From NCBI RefSeq assembly GCF_014647215.1, contig NZ_BMOT01000001.1, positions 124,001-188,000 on the forward strand: 64,000 nucleotides of DNA, written 5' to 3'. Shown one piece after another: positions 18,301-28,382 of the stretch. The stretch comes from Shewanella aestuarii (GTDB taxonomy: Bacteria > Pseudomonadota > Gammaproteobacteria > Enterobacterales > Shewanellaceae). The stretch's first letter is position 1. Each line of letters begins with the position of its first letter. A program made the translations under genes and the position numbers. The notes below the pieces were generated by a model. That model saw only the letters and a program-made list of their open reading frames with translations, was not told where the DNA came from and ran no database searches.

Positions 18301-20172
18301 TTAAGCACATTGTCTAGCTATATAGACTTTATTTTTACCGAAAAACTTAGCTTGATATAAAGCCTTATCCGCTTGCATTACAAGATCTTGCAGTGCAGAT
18401 GATGATGGCTCAATTTCTGATACGCCCAAGCTAATGGTAAAGTTAATTTCTATGTCACCGAAGCTAAAGGTTTTTTCGGCAATGCTGTGTCTGAGGCGTT
18501 CCGAAATAGCCACAGCTTCTTGTTCACTAGTATTGGGTAGCACAATTAAGAATTCTTCACCGCCAATACGACCGACTAAATCTTGTTTTTTGATGCTGCT
18601 TTTGGCTCTATTGGCCAGTGACTTTATTGCTAAATCGCCAATATGGTGGCCATATTTATCATTGATCTCTTTAAAGTTATCAATATCAAAAATAATCACC
18701 GATGCTGGTTTATTCAATTTAATACAGCGTTTGATTAACTGCTCACCTTTGATATAGGTATAGCCTCTGTTTGCAATTTTAGTCAGATAATCCGTTTGAG
18801 AGCGTTTCTTATATGTGTTGAGTGAAAATATTAGCAAAATAGCCAGTGTTGATGTGAGTAGGGCAATCAACATGAGGGTTAAATCTTTGATGTGTTCTTT
18901 ATCTTTTAAGGCCGCTAACTGTAATTCATTGATCGCTAGCTTATTGACTAATAATTCTTTTTCAAATTCGGTCACGTTATTTTGATGCTTAAGTGCTGAA
19001 TTAATTACTTCATTATTCAGCATGGCCTGATTTTTTTCGCGCTCGTCATCGATCAGTTTAAATAGCAGGTTAGTCGCGGTTAAATAATCTTTATTACCGA
19101 AGGCAATAATCGCATCGGCTTTTAAAATCATATCGCTTTTGTCTACTCTAAACGATTCATTTTGCTTAAATACATGCGCCATTTCGACTGCTTGTACAGC
19201 TTGACCGTTACGCATATAGGCTAATGCGAGAAATAAATAACTGCTGCTAACAAAGTAATGTTCTTGAGTGGTGTGTTTAAGCTCGATAGCTTTGCTTAAA
19301 TGAAAAATAGCTTGCTGAAAATCGTAGGTTCTTAATCCTAAACGACCGGCATTCAAATTGGCAAAAAAGTACAAATCTTTCAATTGTGGTGCATTGTCGG
19401 CAAGCTGAAATTGTTGTTCTACATTTGCCTGTGCTTGTACCCAATTGCCCAATTTAATACTTTGGCTAAACATATTATGCAACATGTTAAACATGTCTTG
19501 TTTGTCATCTATGGTTTGCCAAGTTTGAAAGGCTTTTTCAAAATGATCATAGCCCTGTTGGTGCATACCAATATTACGATATAAGCTGCCTGTGGCATTA
19601 TAAATCATGGCTTTGCGGTTAGCGTTTAAATGCTCACTTTTATCGACAATTTCTAATGCTTCATCGAGCAGCGCAATACCAATATGAAAATTGTTGGCGT
19701 TTTCATAACAAAAGGCATTTTGGGTAAGGGTTTTGGTTAGCAGCTCTAAATTGCTGTGCTGCCTTGCATAATTCAGCGCTTTGACTCTGTCGATACAGTA
19801 TACGGCAGGATCGTTGGTTTTTAGATAGTTGGCAAAAGAGCGCTCTAGATAGCTGTCGATCAGAATGTCAGTGACTGGAAGTGCTTCAACATAGGAAATG
19901 CCTTTGTCATAGCTAGCTATTGATAAATCGAGTTGGCGGGTTTGTTCAAACAACTGCCCATATTGGAAATAAAATTTGGCTTTCTCTTCAGCGGAGAAAT
20001 CACTGTTATCAAGATCGAATTGATTAAGGTGAGCAATGCTTTGTTCAGCTGTATGAGTATTCGTGTAGTTTTTTAACTCGGTTAATACATCATTGGCCTG
20101 TGCAAAATTACCCAATAATGAACTCGCAATGGCGATTACGGTAATGAGCACTAGGGTGATGTGTTTATCCAT
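18301..20172 (-). CDS. Periplasmic-TPR sensor diguanylate cyclase
   Basis: A 623-residue protein: signal/anchor (ending near NFAQAND), a periplasmic TPR-rich sensor region (about 30-400), one transmembrane segment (about 428-448) and a C-terminal GGDEF domain with GGEEF. It should make cyclic di-GMP in response to a periplasmic signal or partner. The I-site position reads KKQD, not RxxD, so product inhibition may be weak. The start at 20172 follows GAGG by five bases; an in-frame ATG 17 codons upstream is less likely. Paralogue of the protein at the left edge of the window. Confidence 0.92.
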   Translation of the reverse strand: MDKHITLVLITVIAIASSLLGNFAQANDVLTELKNYTNTHTAEQSIAHLNQFDLDNSDFSAEEKAKFYFQYGQLFEQTRQLDLSIASYDKGISYVEALPVTDILIDSYLERSFANYLKTNDPAVYCIDRVKALNYARQHSNLELLTKTLTQNAFCYENANNFHIGIALLDEALEIVDKSEHLNANRKAMIYNATGSLYRNIGMHQQGYDHFEKAFQTWQTIDDKQDMFNMLHNMFSQSIKLGNWVQAQANVEQQFQLADNAPQLKDLYFFANLNAGRLGLRTYDFQQAIFHLSKAIELKHTTQEHYFVSSSYLFLALAYMRNGQAVQAVEMAHVFKQNESFRVDKSDMILKADAIIAFGNKDYLTATNLLFKLIDDEREKNQAMLNNEVINSALKHQNNVTEFEKELLVNKLAINELQLAALKDKEHIKDLTLMLIALLTSTLAILLIFSLNTYKKRSQTDYLTKIANRGYTYIKGEQLIKRCIKLNKPASVIIFDIDNFKEINDKYGHHIGDLAIKSLANRAKSSIKKQDLVGRIGGEEFLIVLPNTSEQEAVAISERLRHSIAEKTFSFGDIEINFTISLGVSEIEPSSSALQDLVMQADKALYQAKFFGKNKVYIARQCA

Positions 20173-20513
20173 GTCATCCTCAACACTAAGAGTCCTTTTA
20201 GTTAGCTTAATGAAGATTATCATAAATATCTGTTTTGTATAGTGATTAGACCAGTTTTCGTCGAATTTAAACCCACAACTGACATATTTAGATTATTACT
20301 CTGTTAACGTCAGTAGAATAGAGTAAAACACTATATTTATTGTGGTTAATAGAATAATGTGTTTGATGTGTTTGATGTGTTTGATGTGTTTGATGTGTTT
20401 GATGTGTTTGATGGTTAAAGGTTAACCCTCGAAAATAGCGCCGATTACGCAACTAAGTGCTTTTTGACGAGGGTAAATCGTGTTTTTCACTTAAGTCTAT
20501 GGTCATTCACTGT
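20173..20513. other. Gene-free stretch with a 9-bp tandem repeat
   Basis: Lies upstream of the TPR-GGDEF gene and downstream of gcvR (both on the minus strand). It holds the repeat at 20357-20410 and a pair of distant arms ACCCTCG/CGAGGGT (about 20426-20473). No gene is seen. Confidence 0.5.
20357..20410. repeat. Six perfect tandem copies of a 9-bp unit
   Basis: The unit ATGTGTTTG is repeated six times without error, then a partial seventh (ATG). It lies about 185-240 bases upstream of the TPR-GGDEF start. Confidence 0.97.
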
Positions 20514-21023
20514 TTAAGCGATTGCTTTACTGACTTTATCAAGTACCACATCATCGCCCATTTTATAGAGTTGTTCGATAATTTGCTCTTCTTGGATGAG
20601 TTCAGTTAAACCTAGGCGCATATTGGCTCTAAACAAGGCGACACCGGTATGGCCAGCGGTTTCATATTGGCTACTAAATTGCTCAATATTGACTCCTAAA
20701 GCGTTAAGGCTATTGGAAATCTGTAAAACTAATCCAGGACGGTCGTAGGCGACCAATTGGTAACTCACATGTTTAATCGGTTGAGCCACTTGACTGGCTT
20801 GTGAGTAAGTTAACGACAGCCCATCGATACACTCAAGGGAATCAACCAATTCATCCCATTTCTCTACCGGAAGCTCTAATTGTAATATTGCCGCAAAGAT
20901 ACCGTCGATATGGCGCATTTCAGAATCTAACCAATTGCCGTTATGACGACTAACAGCGTTAGCAATTTGCTCAACTAAACCTTTTCTATCAGGGGCTTGC
21001 AGAGTGACTAAATATCGCATCAT
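20514..21023 (-). CDS. gcvR: Glycine cleavage system repressor-like ACT-domain protein
   Basis: A 169-residue protein made of two ACT domains (about 4-75 and 88-165), the layout of GcvR, which binds glycine and antagonises GcvA at the gcv promoter. Conserved starts of each ACT domain are YLVTLQAPDRKGLVEQIA and YQLVAYDRPGLVLQISN. GGAG stands eight bases before the ATG. It is divergent from pstC, and the Pho box lies 35 bases upstream of its start, so PhoB could also affect it (inference). No gcv gene is nearby. Confidence 0.88.
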   Translation of the reverse strand: MMRYLVTLQAPDRKGLVEQIANAVSRHNGNWLDSEMRHIDGIFAAILQLELPVEKWDELVDSLECIDGLSLTYSQASQVAQPIKHVSYQLVAYDRPGLVLQISNSLNALGVNIEQFSSQYETAGHTGVALFRANMRLGLTELIQEEQIIEQLYKMGDDVVLDKVSKAIA

Positions 21024-21057
21024 AATTGTTTTCTCCTACAAAAAATTAAACCAATGG

Positions 21058-21091
21058 CTGTAACACTACTGTCATCTTTACGTAATATAAT
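21058..21091 (+). promoter_or_regulatory. Pho box and -10 element before pstC
   Basis: CTGTAAC (21058-21064) and CTGTCAT (21069-21075) are direct 7-mers with a 4-base spacer, matching the PhoB Pho-box layout. Ten bases on is a perfect TATAAT (21086-21091), the usual distance at PhoB-activated promoters where the Pho box replaces the -35. Confidence 0.88.
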
Positions 21092-21214
21092 CGCAGCCAC
21101 TTATCATTGGGTTAATGATAAATGATTTGTTGTTATGAATTATTTATTGTTAACACAGTAATTTACACAATCAAAGCGCTAATGCTAGTGAATGATTAAA
21201 TATAGAGGTTCTTA

Positions 21215-23467
21215 ATGGAAAGTCAGGTAAGTCAGCCTGGTTCTGCGGCTAAAAATCTACTCGTAGATCGCTATGCAACCCGTAGGGCATTTAAGGATAA
21301 GGCAGCACAAATTGGCGTAACGGTTGGCGGCACTATGGTGTTTGTCGCGTTATTGTTGATTTTTTTCTATCTGCTTTATGTTATTAAACCTATTTTTGAT
21401 GGTGCTGATATTCAGCCGGTTACAAAAGTTGAGTTACAGCATACTGATTCTCCAACCTTAATGGTCGGGAGTGATGAGCAAAACGAAGTGCTGTTTCGCG
21501 CAGCAAAGAATGGCCAAATTGACTTTTACTCTTCAGTGACTAATCAGCTGCTTTCTTCCTATGCGATTAAAATTCCTCAGGGCTCTACCGTGACTAGTAG
21601 TGCCAAATCTAGCCCTAATGAGCAACGTATCGCTTTAGGGTTAAGTAGCGGTGAAGTGGTTGTTGTCGGAATCGACTTCAATGTGACCTATCCTGATAAC
21701 CAACGTTTAATTACACCAAAAGTGCAGTATTTAAATGATGAGCCATTGATGATCAATCCCAATGGCGCAGTGTATCACTTAGCTTTTGATTATTCTGATA
21801 GCCGCATGAGCTTTGTGTTTCAAGACCAAAATGGTGTCTGGAACATTAATCGCCAAGATGGTGAAGAAAACATGATGACAGAAGAAGTGGAATGGACCGC
21901 TTATCATTCTGTTATCGAAGAGGCGCCATCAAAATCATTAACACCGTTAATGACACCCGATCATCGCCAATTGATTTTACCTACAGCAAATAAGCTATAT
22001 GTCTATGATATTCGTGATGCAGAAGCGGTTGAATTACTGCAGGTGATTGATGTTACTCGCGGCGGTTCTAATGTTAATCAAGTTAATTTGCTGGCTGGCG
22101 CAAGCTCTATTCTGGTGAGTTACGACACAGGTGTAGTAAGCCAATACTTTCAAGTAAACAGTGATAATGGCCGTTTGTACCAGCAAATCCGTGAATTTGA
22201 TAATTTAGCGCCTATAGGCACTATGGCTATCGAGTTTTACCGTAAAAGTTTCGCGGTATTAAGCCCAGAAGGCGAGTTAACTCTGCTTTATACCACTAGT
22301 CAGCGTAACCTGTTTGACGAGAAATTTGATCTGGCCAACCCTGGACTCATGTCATTTAGCCCACGTTCAAATGCGTTAATTATTGAAGCTGACCAAAAGT
22401 TGCACTTGTTTTCGGTTGAAAATAGCCACCCTGAAGTATCTTGGAGCGCAATGTGGCAAAAGGTATGGTACGAAGGTTACCCTGAACCGCAATACGTTTG
22501 GCAATCAACCTCTGGCTCAGATGATTTTGAAGCTAAGCTGAGCTTAATGCCATTAGCATTCGGTACCATGAAAGCGGCGTTTTATGCGATGCTTTTTGCT
22601 GTTCCGTTAGCCATTGCAGGTGCTATTTACACCGCTTACTTTATGACGCCTAAAGTACGTAATGTGGTTAAACCTACCATTGAGATTATGGAAGCCTTGC
22701 CTACGGTTATTTTAGGTTTCCTTGCCGGCTTATGGTTAGCGCCCCTGATTGAAGATCACTTGCCAGGTATCTTATTACTGCTGTTTTTATTGCCGACATC
22801 GATTCTTGTCAGCGCCTTTAGCTGGAGTAAATTACCGCAATCATGGAAACAACGTTTACCTGAAACTTACCAGGAACTCATGCTAATTCCGGTAATTGTT
22901 TTTGTTGGTTGGTTGTCATTTGCGATTAGTCCAACCATCGAAGTGATGTTTTTTGATGGTAATACGCGTCAATTTATTACCAATGATCTTGGTATAACGT
23001 TCGACCAACGTAACGCTTTAGTGGTTGGTATTGCGATGGGATTTGCGGTTATCCCAACGATTTTCTCCATTGCTGAAGATGCGATTTTCTCTGTGCCACG
23101 TCATTTGTCTAACGGCAGTTTGGCACTCGGTGCCACGAATTGGCAAACCTTAACACGTGTGGTGTTATTAACTGCCAGCCCAGGTATTTTCTCGGCCATT
23201 ATGATGGGATTAGGCCGCGCGGTGGGAGAGACCATGATTGTCCTGATGGCGACAGGTAACACGGCCATTTTGGAATGGAGTGTGTTTGAGGGAATGAGAA
23301 CACTGGCGGCGAACATTGCTGTTGAAATGCCTGAATCAGCTATCGGCTCGTCACATTATCGTGTGCTGTTCCTCGCGGCATTTGTACTGTTTATCTTCAC
23401 CTTCGTGTTCAACACGATTGCCGAAGTTGTCCGTCAGCGTTTACGTGACCGCTATAGCTCACTTTAA
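21215..23467 (+). CDS. pstC: Phosphate ABC transporter permease, long form
   Basis: A 750-residue permease, more than twice the length of enterobacterial PstC (about 320). An N-terminal transmembrane helix (about 38-58) is followed by a roughly 350-residue periplasmic region with beta-propeller-like repeats. The C-terminal part carries the usual membrane domain, with the permease (EAA) loop around [21 protein letters not shown] and GRAVGETMIVLMATGN. It imports phosphate with PstA and PstB. First gene of pstC-pstA-pstB-phoU, behind the Pho box. No pstS is in the window. The long form is familiar from Shewanella/Vibrio-type loci. Confidence 0.93.
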   Translation: MESQVSQPGSAAKNLLVDRYATRRAFKDKAAQIGVTVGGTMVFVALLLIFFYLLYVIKPIFDGADIQPVTKVELQHTDSPTLMVGSDEQNEVLFRAAKNGQIDFYSSVTNQLLSSYAIKIPQGSTVTSSAKSSPNEQRIALGLSSGEVVVVGIDFNVTYPDNQRLITPKVQYLNDEPLMINPNGAVYHLAFDYSDSRMSFVFQDQNGVWNINRQDGEENMMTEEVEWTAYHSVIEEAPSKSLTPLMTPDHRQLILPTANKLYVYDIRDAEAVELLQVIDVTRGGSNVNQVNLLAGASSILVSYDTGVVSQYFQVNSDNGRLYQQIREFDNLAPIGTMAIEFYRKSFAVLSPEGELTLLYTTSQRNLFDEKFDLANPGLMSFSPRSNALIIEADQKLHLFSVENSHPEVSWSAMWQKVWYEGYPEPQYVWQSTSGSDDFEAKLSLMPLAFGTMKAAFYAMLFAVPLAIAGAIYTAYFMTPKVRNVVKPTIEIMEALPTVILGFLAGLWLAPLIEDHLPGILLLLFLLPTSILVSAFSWSKLPQSWKQRLPETYQELMLIPVIVFVGWLSFAISPTIEVMFFDGNTRQFITNDLGITFDQRNALVVGIAMGFAVIPTIFSIAEDAIFSVPRHLSNGSLALGATNWQTLTRVVLLTASPGIFSAIMMGLGRAVGETMIVLMATGNTAILEWSVFEGMRTLAANIAVEMPESAIGSSHYRVLFLAAFVLFIFTFVFNTIAEVVRQRLRDRYSSL

Positions 23468-23525
23468 GGAATGATGATGACATTTATCAACACAATTTCA
23501 GCAGTCGTCTTAAGAGGTTTATGCA

Positions 23526-25184
23526 ATGGGTAAGTGGTTTAAATCAGGTTCTCCCTGGATATGGATGACTGGTGGCGCGGTTAGTATCAGCTTGATTGCC
23601 GTTTTGGGTTTGCTGTTACTGATTGCATGGCGTGGTCTAAGTTACTTTTGGCCTGCTGATGTTTATCAGTGGGAGTTACAGGATCAACAGGGAAATAAAA
23701 GCACCCTTATTGGTGAGATTTATGACCGTGAAGAAGTGCCAACAGAGCGCTTAATTTCAGCAGGCCATAAATTTAATCAGCATCCTGGTGAGTTTGTGAC
23801 ACGTTACCTAGTTAAAACCGGTAACCGTGAGTTTGTCGGCTTAGATTTTCGTTGGATACTTGCAACGGATATCGTTAGTCGCAGCACTCCAGCGGACGTA
23901 GCAAAGTTTGAACGCACTAAAAACGGCAACTTTTATGGTTATCCTATTGCGGTGATTGAAGATGGCCAGCGTTTAGCATTAGAAGGGGGAGCGCTGGAAA
24001 CCTCATTAATAGATCATATTAATCGTGCCGTGGACATTAGTGATGACGCTTTAGCATTACAAAAAAGCGATATTGGTTCAATCAACTATGAAATTGAACG
24101 TTTACGCCTGAAAGAGCGCAAATACGAATTAGAAAATAGCTTAACGGCGGAACGTAAAGCCGAAATTGAAGCGGCCATTGCCAAGCTAAATCAAGATTAC
24201 TTGGTACTTGAGAAGTCATTATTTGCTTTACGTGATGATGCTGCCCGTGATTCGGTGATTATTCGTGACATGCGTGGCGAAGAAGTGACCTTGAAGTTAG
24301 ACAGTATTTTAGATGTAAATTACGTTAATCACATGTCGTTTATCGGCAAAATTGGTCACTGGTTTACTGGCTTAGGTCGATTTGTCAGCCACGATCCACG
24401 TGAAGCCAATACTGAGGGTGGCGTGTTTCCAGCTATCTTTGGTACCGTATTTATGGTGATGTTGATGGCGGTGATTGTGACGCCATTTGGCGTGGTAGCG
24501 GCGATATATTTACACGAGTATGCTAAAAAAGGTCCTATTACTAAGATGATCCGCATAGCGGTGATTAACTTAGCTGGTGTGCCGTCGATTGTTTATGGTG
24601 TATTTGGTTTAGGCTTTTTCGTCTATATGCTTGGTGGCTCCCTTGACCAATTATTTTACCCTGAAGCATTACCAGCGCCAACATTTGGCTCTCCAGGGGT
24701 AATTTGGTCGGCGCTGACATTGGCCATTTTAACTTTGCCAGTGGTCATTGTATCAACGGAAGAGGGCTTAAGTCGTATTCCTAGTGCGGTTCGTCAAGGC
24801 AGTCTTGCGCTTGGCGCAACCAAAGCTGAAACCTTATGGCGCATTGTGATCCCAATGGCAAGTCCTGCGATTATGACGGGGTTAATTCTTGCTGTTGCTC
24901 GTGCTGCAGGTGAGGTTGCACCATTAATGCTGGTTGGTGTGGTTAAGCTTGCACCAACCTTACCAATAGATATGAACTTTCCATTTGTGCATTTAGAAAG
25001 AAAGTTCATGCATCTAGGTTTTCATATTTATGACGTTGGCTTCCAAAGCCCTAACGTTGAGGCTGCGCGTCCTTTGGTTTACGCAACCTCATTTTTATTA
25101 GTCTCGGTAATTGTAGCGTTAAACTTAACGGCAATTAGCGTGCGTAACCATTTACGTGAAAAATTCCGTTCGCTAGAACACTAA
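23526..25184 (+). CDS. pstA: Phosphate ABC transporter permease, long form
   Basis: A 552-residue permease; enterobacterial PstA is about 296. After the first transmembrane helix (about 15-35) comes a long periplasmic region with a charged coiled coil (about residues 185-240, rich in E, K, R and L). The C-terminal transport domain has the permease loop [19 protein letters not shown] and [16 protein letters not shown]. The ATG at 23526 follows AGAGG. It lies 58 bases after pstC; a 20-codon frame fills that gap and overlaps its start (see rejected items). Confidence 0.93.
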   Translation: MGKWFKSGSPWIWMTGGAVSISLIAVLGLLLLIAWRGLSYFWPADVYQWELQDQQGNKSTLIGEIYDREEVPTERLISAGHKFNQHPGEFVTRYLVKTGNREFVGLDFRWILATDIVSRSTPADVAKFERTKNGNFYGYPIAVIEDGQRLALEGGALETSLIDHINRAVDISDDALALQKSDIGSINYEIERLRLKERKYELENSLTAERKAEIEAAIAKLNQDYLVLEKSLFALRDDAARDSVIIRDMRGEEVTLKLDSILDVNYVNHMSFIGKIGHWFTGLGRFVSHDPREANTEGGVFPAIFGTVFMVMLMAVIVTPFGVVAAIYLHEYAKKGPITKMIRIAVINLAGVPSIVYGVFGLGFFVYMLGGSLDQLFYPEALPAPTFGSPGVIWSALTLAILTLPVVIVSTEEGLSRIPSAVRQGSLALGATKAETLWRIVIPMASPAIMTGLILAVARAAGEVAPLMLVGVVKLAPTLPIDMNFPFVHLERKFMHLGFHIYDVGFQSPNVEAARPLVYATSFLLVSVIVALNLTAISVRNHLREKFRSLEH

Positions 25185-25209
25185 TAGCGATATCCTGAGG
25201 AAAGAAAAA

Positions 25210-26028
25210 ATGATTTCGATTCAACGTTCAAACATGCAAACAGAAACTGTAGATTTAGCTAACTTACCTGCACAGGATACTGCTTTAGAAATTCGTAACC
25301 TTGATTTACGTTACGGTGATAAACAGGCGTTATTTGATGTGTCGATGAAGATCCCTAAAAAGCAGGTAACCGCATTTATTGGTCCAAGTGGTTGTGGTAA
25401 ATCAACACTATTACGCTGCATCAACCGTATGAATGACTTAGTTGATACTTGCAAAATTGACGGTGAAATATTACTTCATGGTCAAAATATTTATGATAAG
25501 AAAGTGGATGTCGCCGCATTAAGACGTAACGTAGGTATGGTGTTCCAGCGTCCGAATCCGTTTCCAAAATCAATTTATGAAAACGTAGTATATGGCTTGC
25601 GTTTACAAGGGTTAAATAATCGTCGTGAACTTGATGAAGCGGCTGAGCGTTCATTACGTGGCGCGGCAATTTGGGATGAAGTAAAAGACCGATTACACGA
25701 TAATGCCTTTGGGTTATCAGGCGGTCAGCAACAGCGTTTGGTTATCGCCAGAGCTATAGCCATTGAACCTGAAGTGTTATTACTGGATGAACCCACCTCA
25801 GCGCTTGACCCTATTTCAACGTTAACAATTGAAGAGTTAATCACTGAGCTGAAAGAAAAATATACCGTGGTGATTGTGACACATAACATGCAACAAGCGG
25901 CACGCGTATCAGATCAAACAGCCTTTATGTATATGGGTGAGTTGGTTGAATATGGTGATACCAATACCATATTTACTACGCCCAAAAAGCGTAAAACTGA
26001 AGATTATATTACTGGGCGTTATGGTTAA
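25210..26028 (+). CDS. pstB: Phosphate ABC transporter ATP-binding protein
   Basis: A 272-residue ATPase with Walker [10 protein letters not shown], signature LSGGQQQR, Walker [10 protein letters not shown] and the switch histidine in IVTHNM. The [17 protein letters not shown] block is specific to PstB. It powers phosphate import with PstC and PstA. GAGGAAAG precedes the ATG, 25 bases after pstA. Confidence 0.97.
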   Translation: MISIQRSNMQTETVDLANLPAQDTALEIRNLDLRYGDKQALFDVSMKIPKKQVTAFIGPSGCGKSTLLRCINRMNDLVDTCKIDGEILLHGQNIYDKKVDVAALRRNVGMVFQRPNPFPKSIYENVVYGLRLQGLNNRRELDEAAERSLRGAAIWDEVKDRLHDNAFGLSGGQQQRLVIARAIAIEPEVLLLDEPTSALDPISTLTIEELITELKEKYTVVIVTHNMQQAARVSDQTAFMYMGELVEYGDTNTIFTTPKKRKTEDYITGRYG

Positions 26029-26099
26029 TTTTCGAATAGATCTTCACTGTAGATCACGTCATAAACTGGACTCAGAATTTTTAGCTTAAGGTTGATAAC

Positions 26100-26810
26100 A
26101 TGGAAAAAATGAATTTAAACAAACATATCTCAGGTCAATTTAACGCTGAACTTGATGATATTCGTAACCGCGTATTGGCAATGGGCGGATTAGTTGAACG
26201 TCAATTAGAGCAAGCGCTTGATGCATTAGCCGGTTTAGATGCCGAATTAGCCAGAACCGTCATAGATGGCGATCATAAAGTTAATGGTATGGAAGTGGCA
26301 ATTGACGAAGAATGCACACGTATCATAGCTAAGCGTCAACCTGCTGCTAGTGACTTGCGGTTAATTTTGGCAATTTCAAAAACCATTACCGATCTGGAAC
26401 GTATTGGTGATGCTTGTGTGCGTATTGCCAAAGCTGCAGTTGATAAACGTGCTAAAAGCCAAGAGCCGCTATTAGTGAGTATAGAAAGTATGGGGCGACA
26501 TGCCACACGTACATTGCATGCAACCTTAGATGCGTTAGCCCGTATGGACGCTGAACAAGCATTTGAGTTGCACAAAGAAGATGCCAAGTTAGATAAAGAA
26601 TATGAAGGCATAATTCGTCAATTAATGACTTATATGATGGAAGACCCACGCTCCATTCCTGGGGTACTTGATGTGTTATGGGCAGCACGCGCAGTTGAGC
26701 GTGTTGGCGACCGATGTAAAAATATCTGCGAATACATTATTTACTATGTAAAAGGTAAAGATGTTCGTCATACTTCATACGAAGATATGGAAAAAGATTT
26801 ACATCAGTAA
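26100..26810 (+). CDS. phoU: Phosphate signalling protein PhoU
   Basis: A 236-residue, all-helical protein with two repeats of the PhoU metal-binding motif ([13 protein letters not shown] and [16 protein letters not shown]). It links the Pst transporter to the PhoR-PhoB system and keeps the regulon off when phosphate is plentiful. Last gene of the pst operon; a strong terminator follows. Confidence 0.96.
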   Translation: MEKMNLNKHISGQFNAELDDIRNRVLAMGGLVERQLEQALDALAGLDAELARTVIDGDHKVNGMEVAIDEECTRIIAKRQPAASDLRLILAISKTITDLERIGDACVRIAKAAVDKRAKSQEPLLVSIESMGRHATRTLHATLDALARMDAEQAFELHKEDAKLDKEYEGIIRQLMTYMMEDPRSIPGVLDVLWAARAVERVGDRCKNICEYIIYYVKGKDVRHTSYEDMEKDLHQ

Positions 26811-26860
26811 TTCAACGCCCGTGAGATAGTTTTTTATAATATCTGTATGAATTCGAGTTT

Positions 26861-26893
26861 AAAACGCCTTAAGTTATCGCTTAAGGCGTTTTT
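26861..26893 (+). terminator. Rho-independent terminator of the pst-phoU operon
   Basis: AAAACGCCTTAAG and CTTAAGGCGTTTT form a 13-bp stem with a six-base loop and a T-run. Confidence 0.93.
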
Positions 26894-26944
26894 ATTTGTT
26901 CTAATGTTGGGGTTATTTAACTTCAAGCAAAAAACTTACATTTT

Positions 26945-27556
26945 ATGAAAAATACCCTAGCACGAGGCTTAACCAATTTATTACCTATGGTGTTATCTAT
27001 TTGGTTATTTTGGTCACTGTTTATTTCACTTGATGGCTTAGGGCAATTGCTACTTAATGCACTGGGCACACCCTTTATGTTTGTGGGGGCGGGTTTTTTA
27101 CTTGTTGCTGTGATTGTGTTTATTGCTGGTTTGTTATTTTCGGTCAGCCCAATCGTGTGGGTTTATGGTTGGTTAGAGCGGCAACTGATGAAGTTTCCAT
27201 TGTTTAAATCTGTTTATGGCAGTATTCGTGACATAGCAGGGTTAATGAATCGCGATGGCAAACCTAAAACACAAAAAACAGTGCTTGTTAAACAAGCAAG
27301 TGGCGGGTATGTTGTTGGTTTCATTATGAGCGATAATACACCACAGCCGTTAACCGATGCACTGCCGGAAGGGGATTGGGTTCCGGTATTATTTCAACTA
27401 AGCTACCAGGTTGCTGGCATAACTACTTTAGTAAAACGTGATGAACTTATCAGTGTTGACTGGTCTTTTGAAGATGCGATGCGGTTTAATTTGACTGCGG
27501 GCATTTCAACAGCTAAAGCTAATGACGTCACCAAACATAAAGAGATCTCCCAATGA
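26945..27556 (+). CDS. DUF502 family membrane protein
   Basis: A 203-residue protein with two N-terminal hydrophobic segments (about 10-30 and 45-68) and a soluble C-terminal domain containing FKSVYGSIRDIAGLM and GGYVVGFIM, typical of DUF502. Bacterial members have no settled role. The stop overlaps the next start (ATGA), so it is coupled to the binding-protein gene. Whether the two work together is unknown. Confidence 0.85.
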   Translation: MKNTLARGLTNLLPMVLSIWLFWSLFISLDGLGQLLLNALGTPFMFVGAGFLLVAVIVFIAGLLFSVSPIVWVYGWLERQLMKFPLFKSVYGSIRDIAGLMNRDGKPKTQKTVLVKQASGGYVVGFIMSDNTPQPLTDALPEGDWVPVLFQLSYQVAGITTLVKRDELISVDWSFEDAMRFNLTAGISTAKANDVTKHKEISQ

Positions 27557-28323
27557 AGGGTACATTGGCCGCATTAGCCAAACTAAATCAATCGTATAGA
27601 AATTATAAAACTAAGCTTAATGCATTGATTTGTATTGGCATTGTTGGATTTACTCCGCAAGTGTTTAGTGATGACTATTCGACTCATTTTGTCGGTGTTG
27701 CAGACTCATCCATTCAAAATATTGGTAGAGTGATATTAGAAGAGATATGTTTTACCCAAAAATTGCAATGTGACATTGAAATGTTACCGGCTCCTAGAGC
27801 AGAGCGAAGTATGCGTGAGGGGCAGGTTAACGGTGAAATCATGCGAGTATGGCGTTATGGTGAAGATAACCCTGACTTTATTCGAGTACCTACTTCTTAT
27901 TATGCTGTTAAAACGGCATTTTTTACCCGAAAAGACTCCCTATTGAAGTTAGCCGATACCGCTGACATTACTGAGCTCAATGTTGGGGTATTAACCGGGG
28001 TTAAGCATACCCAAAATTTAGGCCTTGACCCTAAAAAAGTGTTTTATTCATCTACCACGGAAAAGATGATGGAATTGCTGATAAAGAAAAGAGTCGATGT
28101 TGTTATAGCAAGTTATATTGATGGCATGGCAACCATTAAAAAAATGAATGCCGATAATTTGATGGTGCAAAAAGCATCAATAAAATCGCAACCCGTATAT
28201 GTATATATTCATCCTAATAGCAAAGAACTTGCACCTATTATTGATAATACAATTAAGATGTTAACTAAAACTGGTAAGTTGAGAGTTATGATTGCTGATG
28301 CAGAGCAAAACGGATTTAATTAG
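27553..28323 (+). CDS. Periplasmic solute-binding protein (SBP family 3-like)
   Basis: A 256-residue protein with an N-terminal basic region and hydrophobic stretch (about 23-38), cleaved near VFSDD. The body resembles family 3 periplasmic binding proteins (LPAPRAERSMREGQVNGEI, LNVGVLTGVKHTQNL, LLIKKRVDVVIAS). Such stand-alone proteins are common in Shewanella and usually have no transporter next door, as here. Ligand unknown. It overlaps the DUF502 gene by four bases and is followed by a bidirectional terminator. Confidence 0.82.
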   Translation: MKGTLAALAKLNQSYRNYKTKLNALICIGIVGFTPQVFSDDYSTHFVGVADSSIQNIGRVILEEICFTQKLQCDIEMLPAPRAERSMREGQVNGEIMRVWRYGEDNPDFIRVPTSYYAVKTAFFTRKDSLLKLADTADITELNVGVLTGVKHTQNLGLDPKKVFYSSTTEKMMELLIKKRVDVVIASYIDGMATIKKMNADNLMVQKASIKSQPVYVYIHPNSKELAPIIDNTIKMLTKTGKLRVMIADAEQNGFN

Positions 28324-28351
28324 CGTGTAACTGTCACTCATCGAATACAAT

Positions 28352-28379
28352 AAAAAGCCGGCTAATCAGCCGGCTTTTT
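28352..28379. terminator. Bidirectional Rho-independent terminator
   Basis: AAAAAGCCGGCT and AGCCGGCTTTTT form a 12-bp stem with loop AATC between convergent genes ending at 28323 and 28383; T-runs fit both strands. Confidence 0.95.
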
Positions 28380-28382
28380 AAT

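Noticed and set aside
20357..20413. Tandem 9-mers considered as a CRISPR array
   Set aside because: Unit is too short, there are no spacers and no cas genes.
23471..23533. 20-codon leader-like frame (three ATGs in a row after TAAGGA) between pstC and pstA, overlapping the pstA start
   Set aside because: Good ribosome-binding site, so translational coupling to pstA is possible, but composition is ordinary and length minimal; not listed as a gene.
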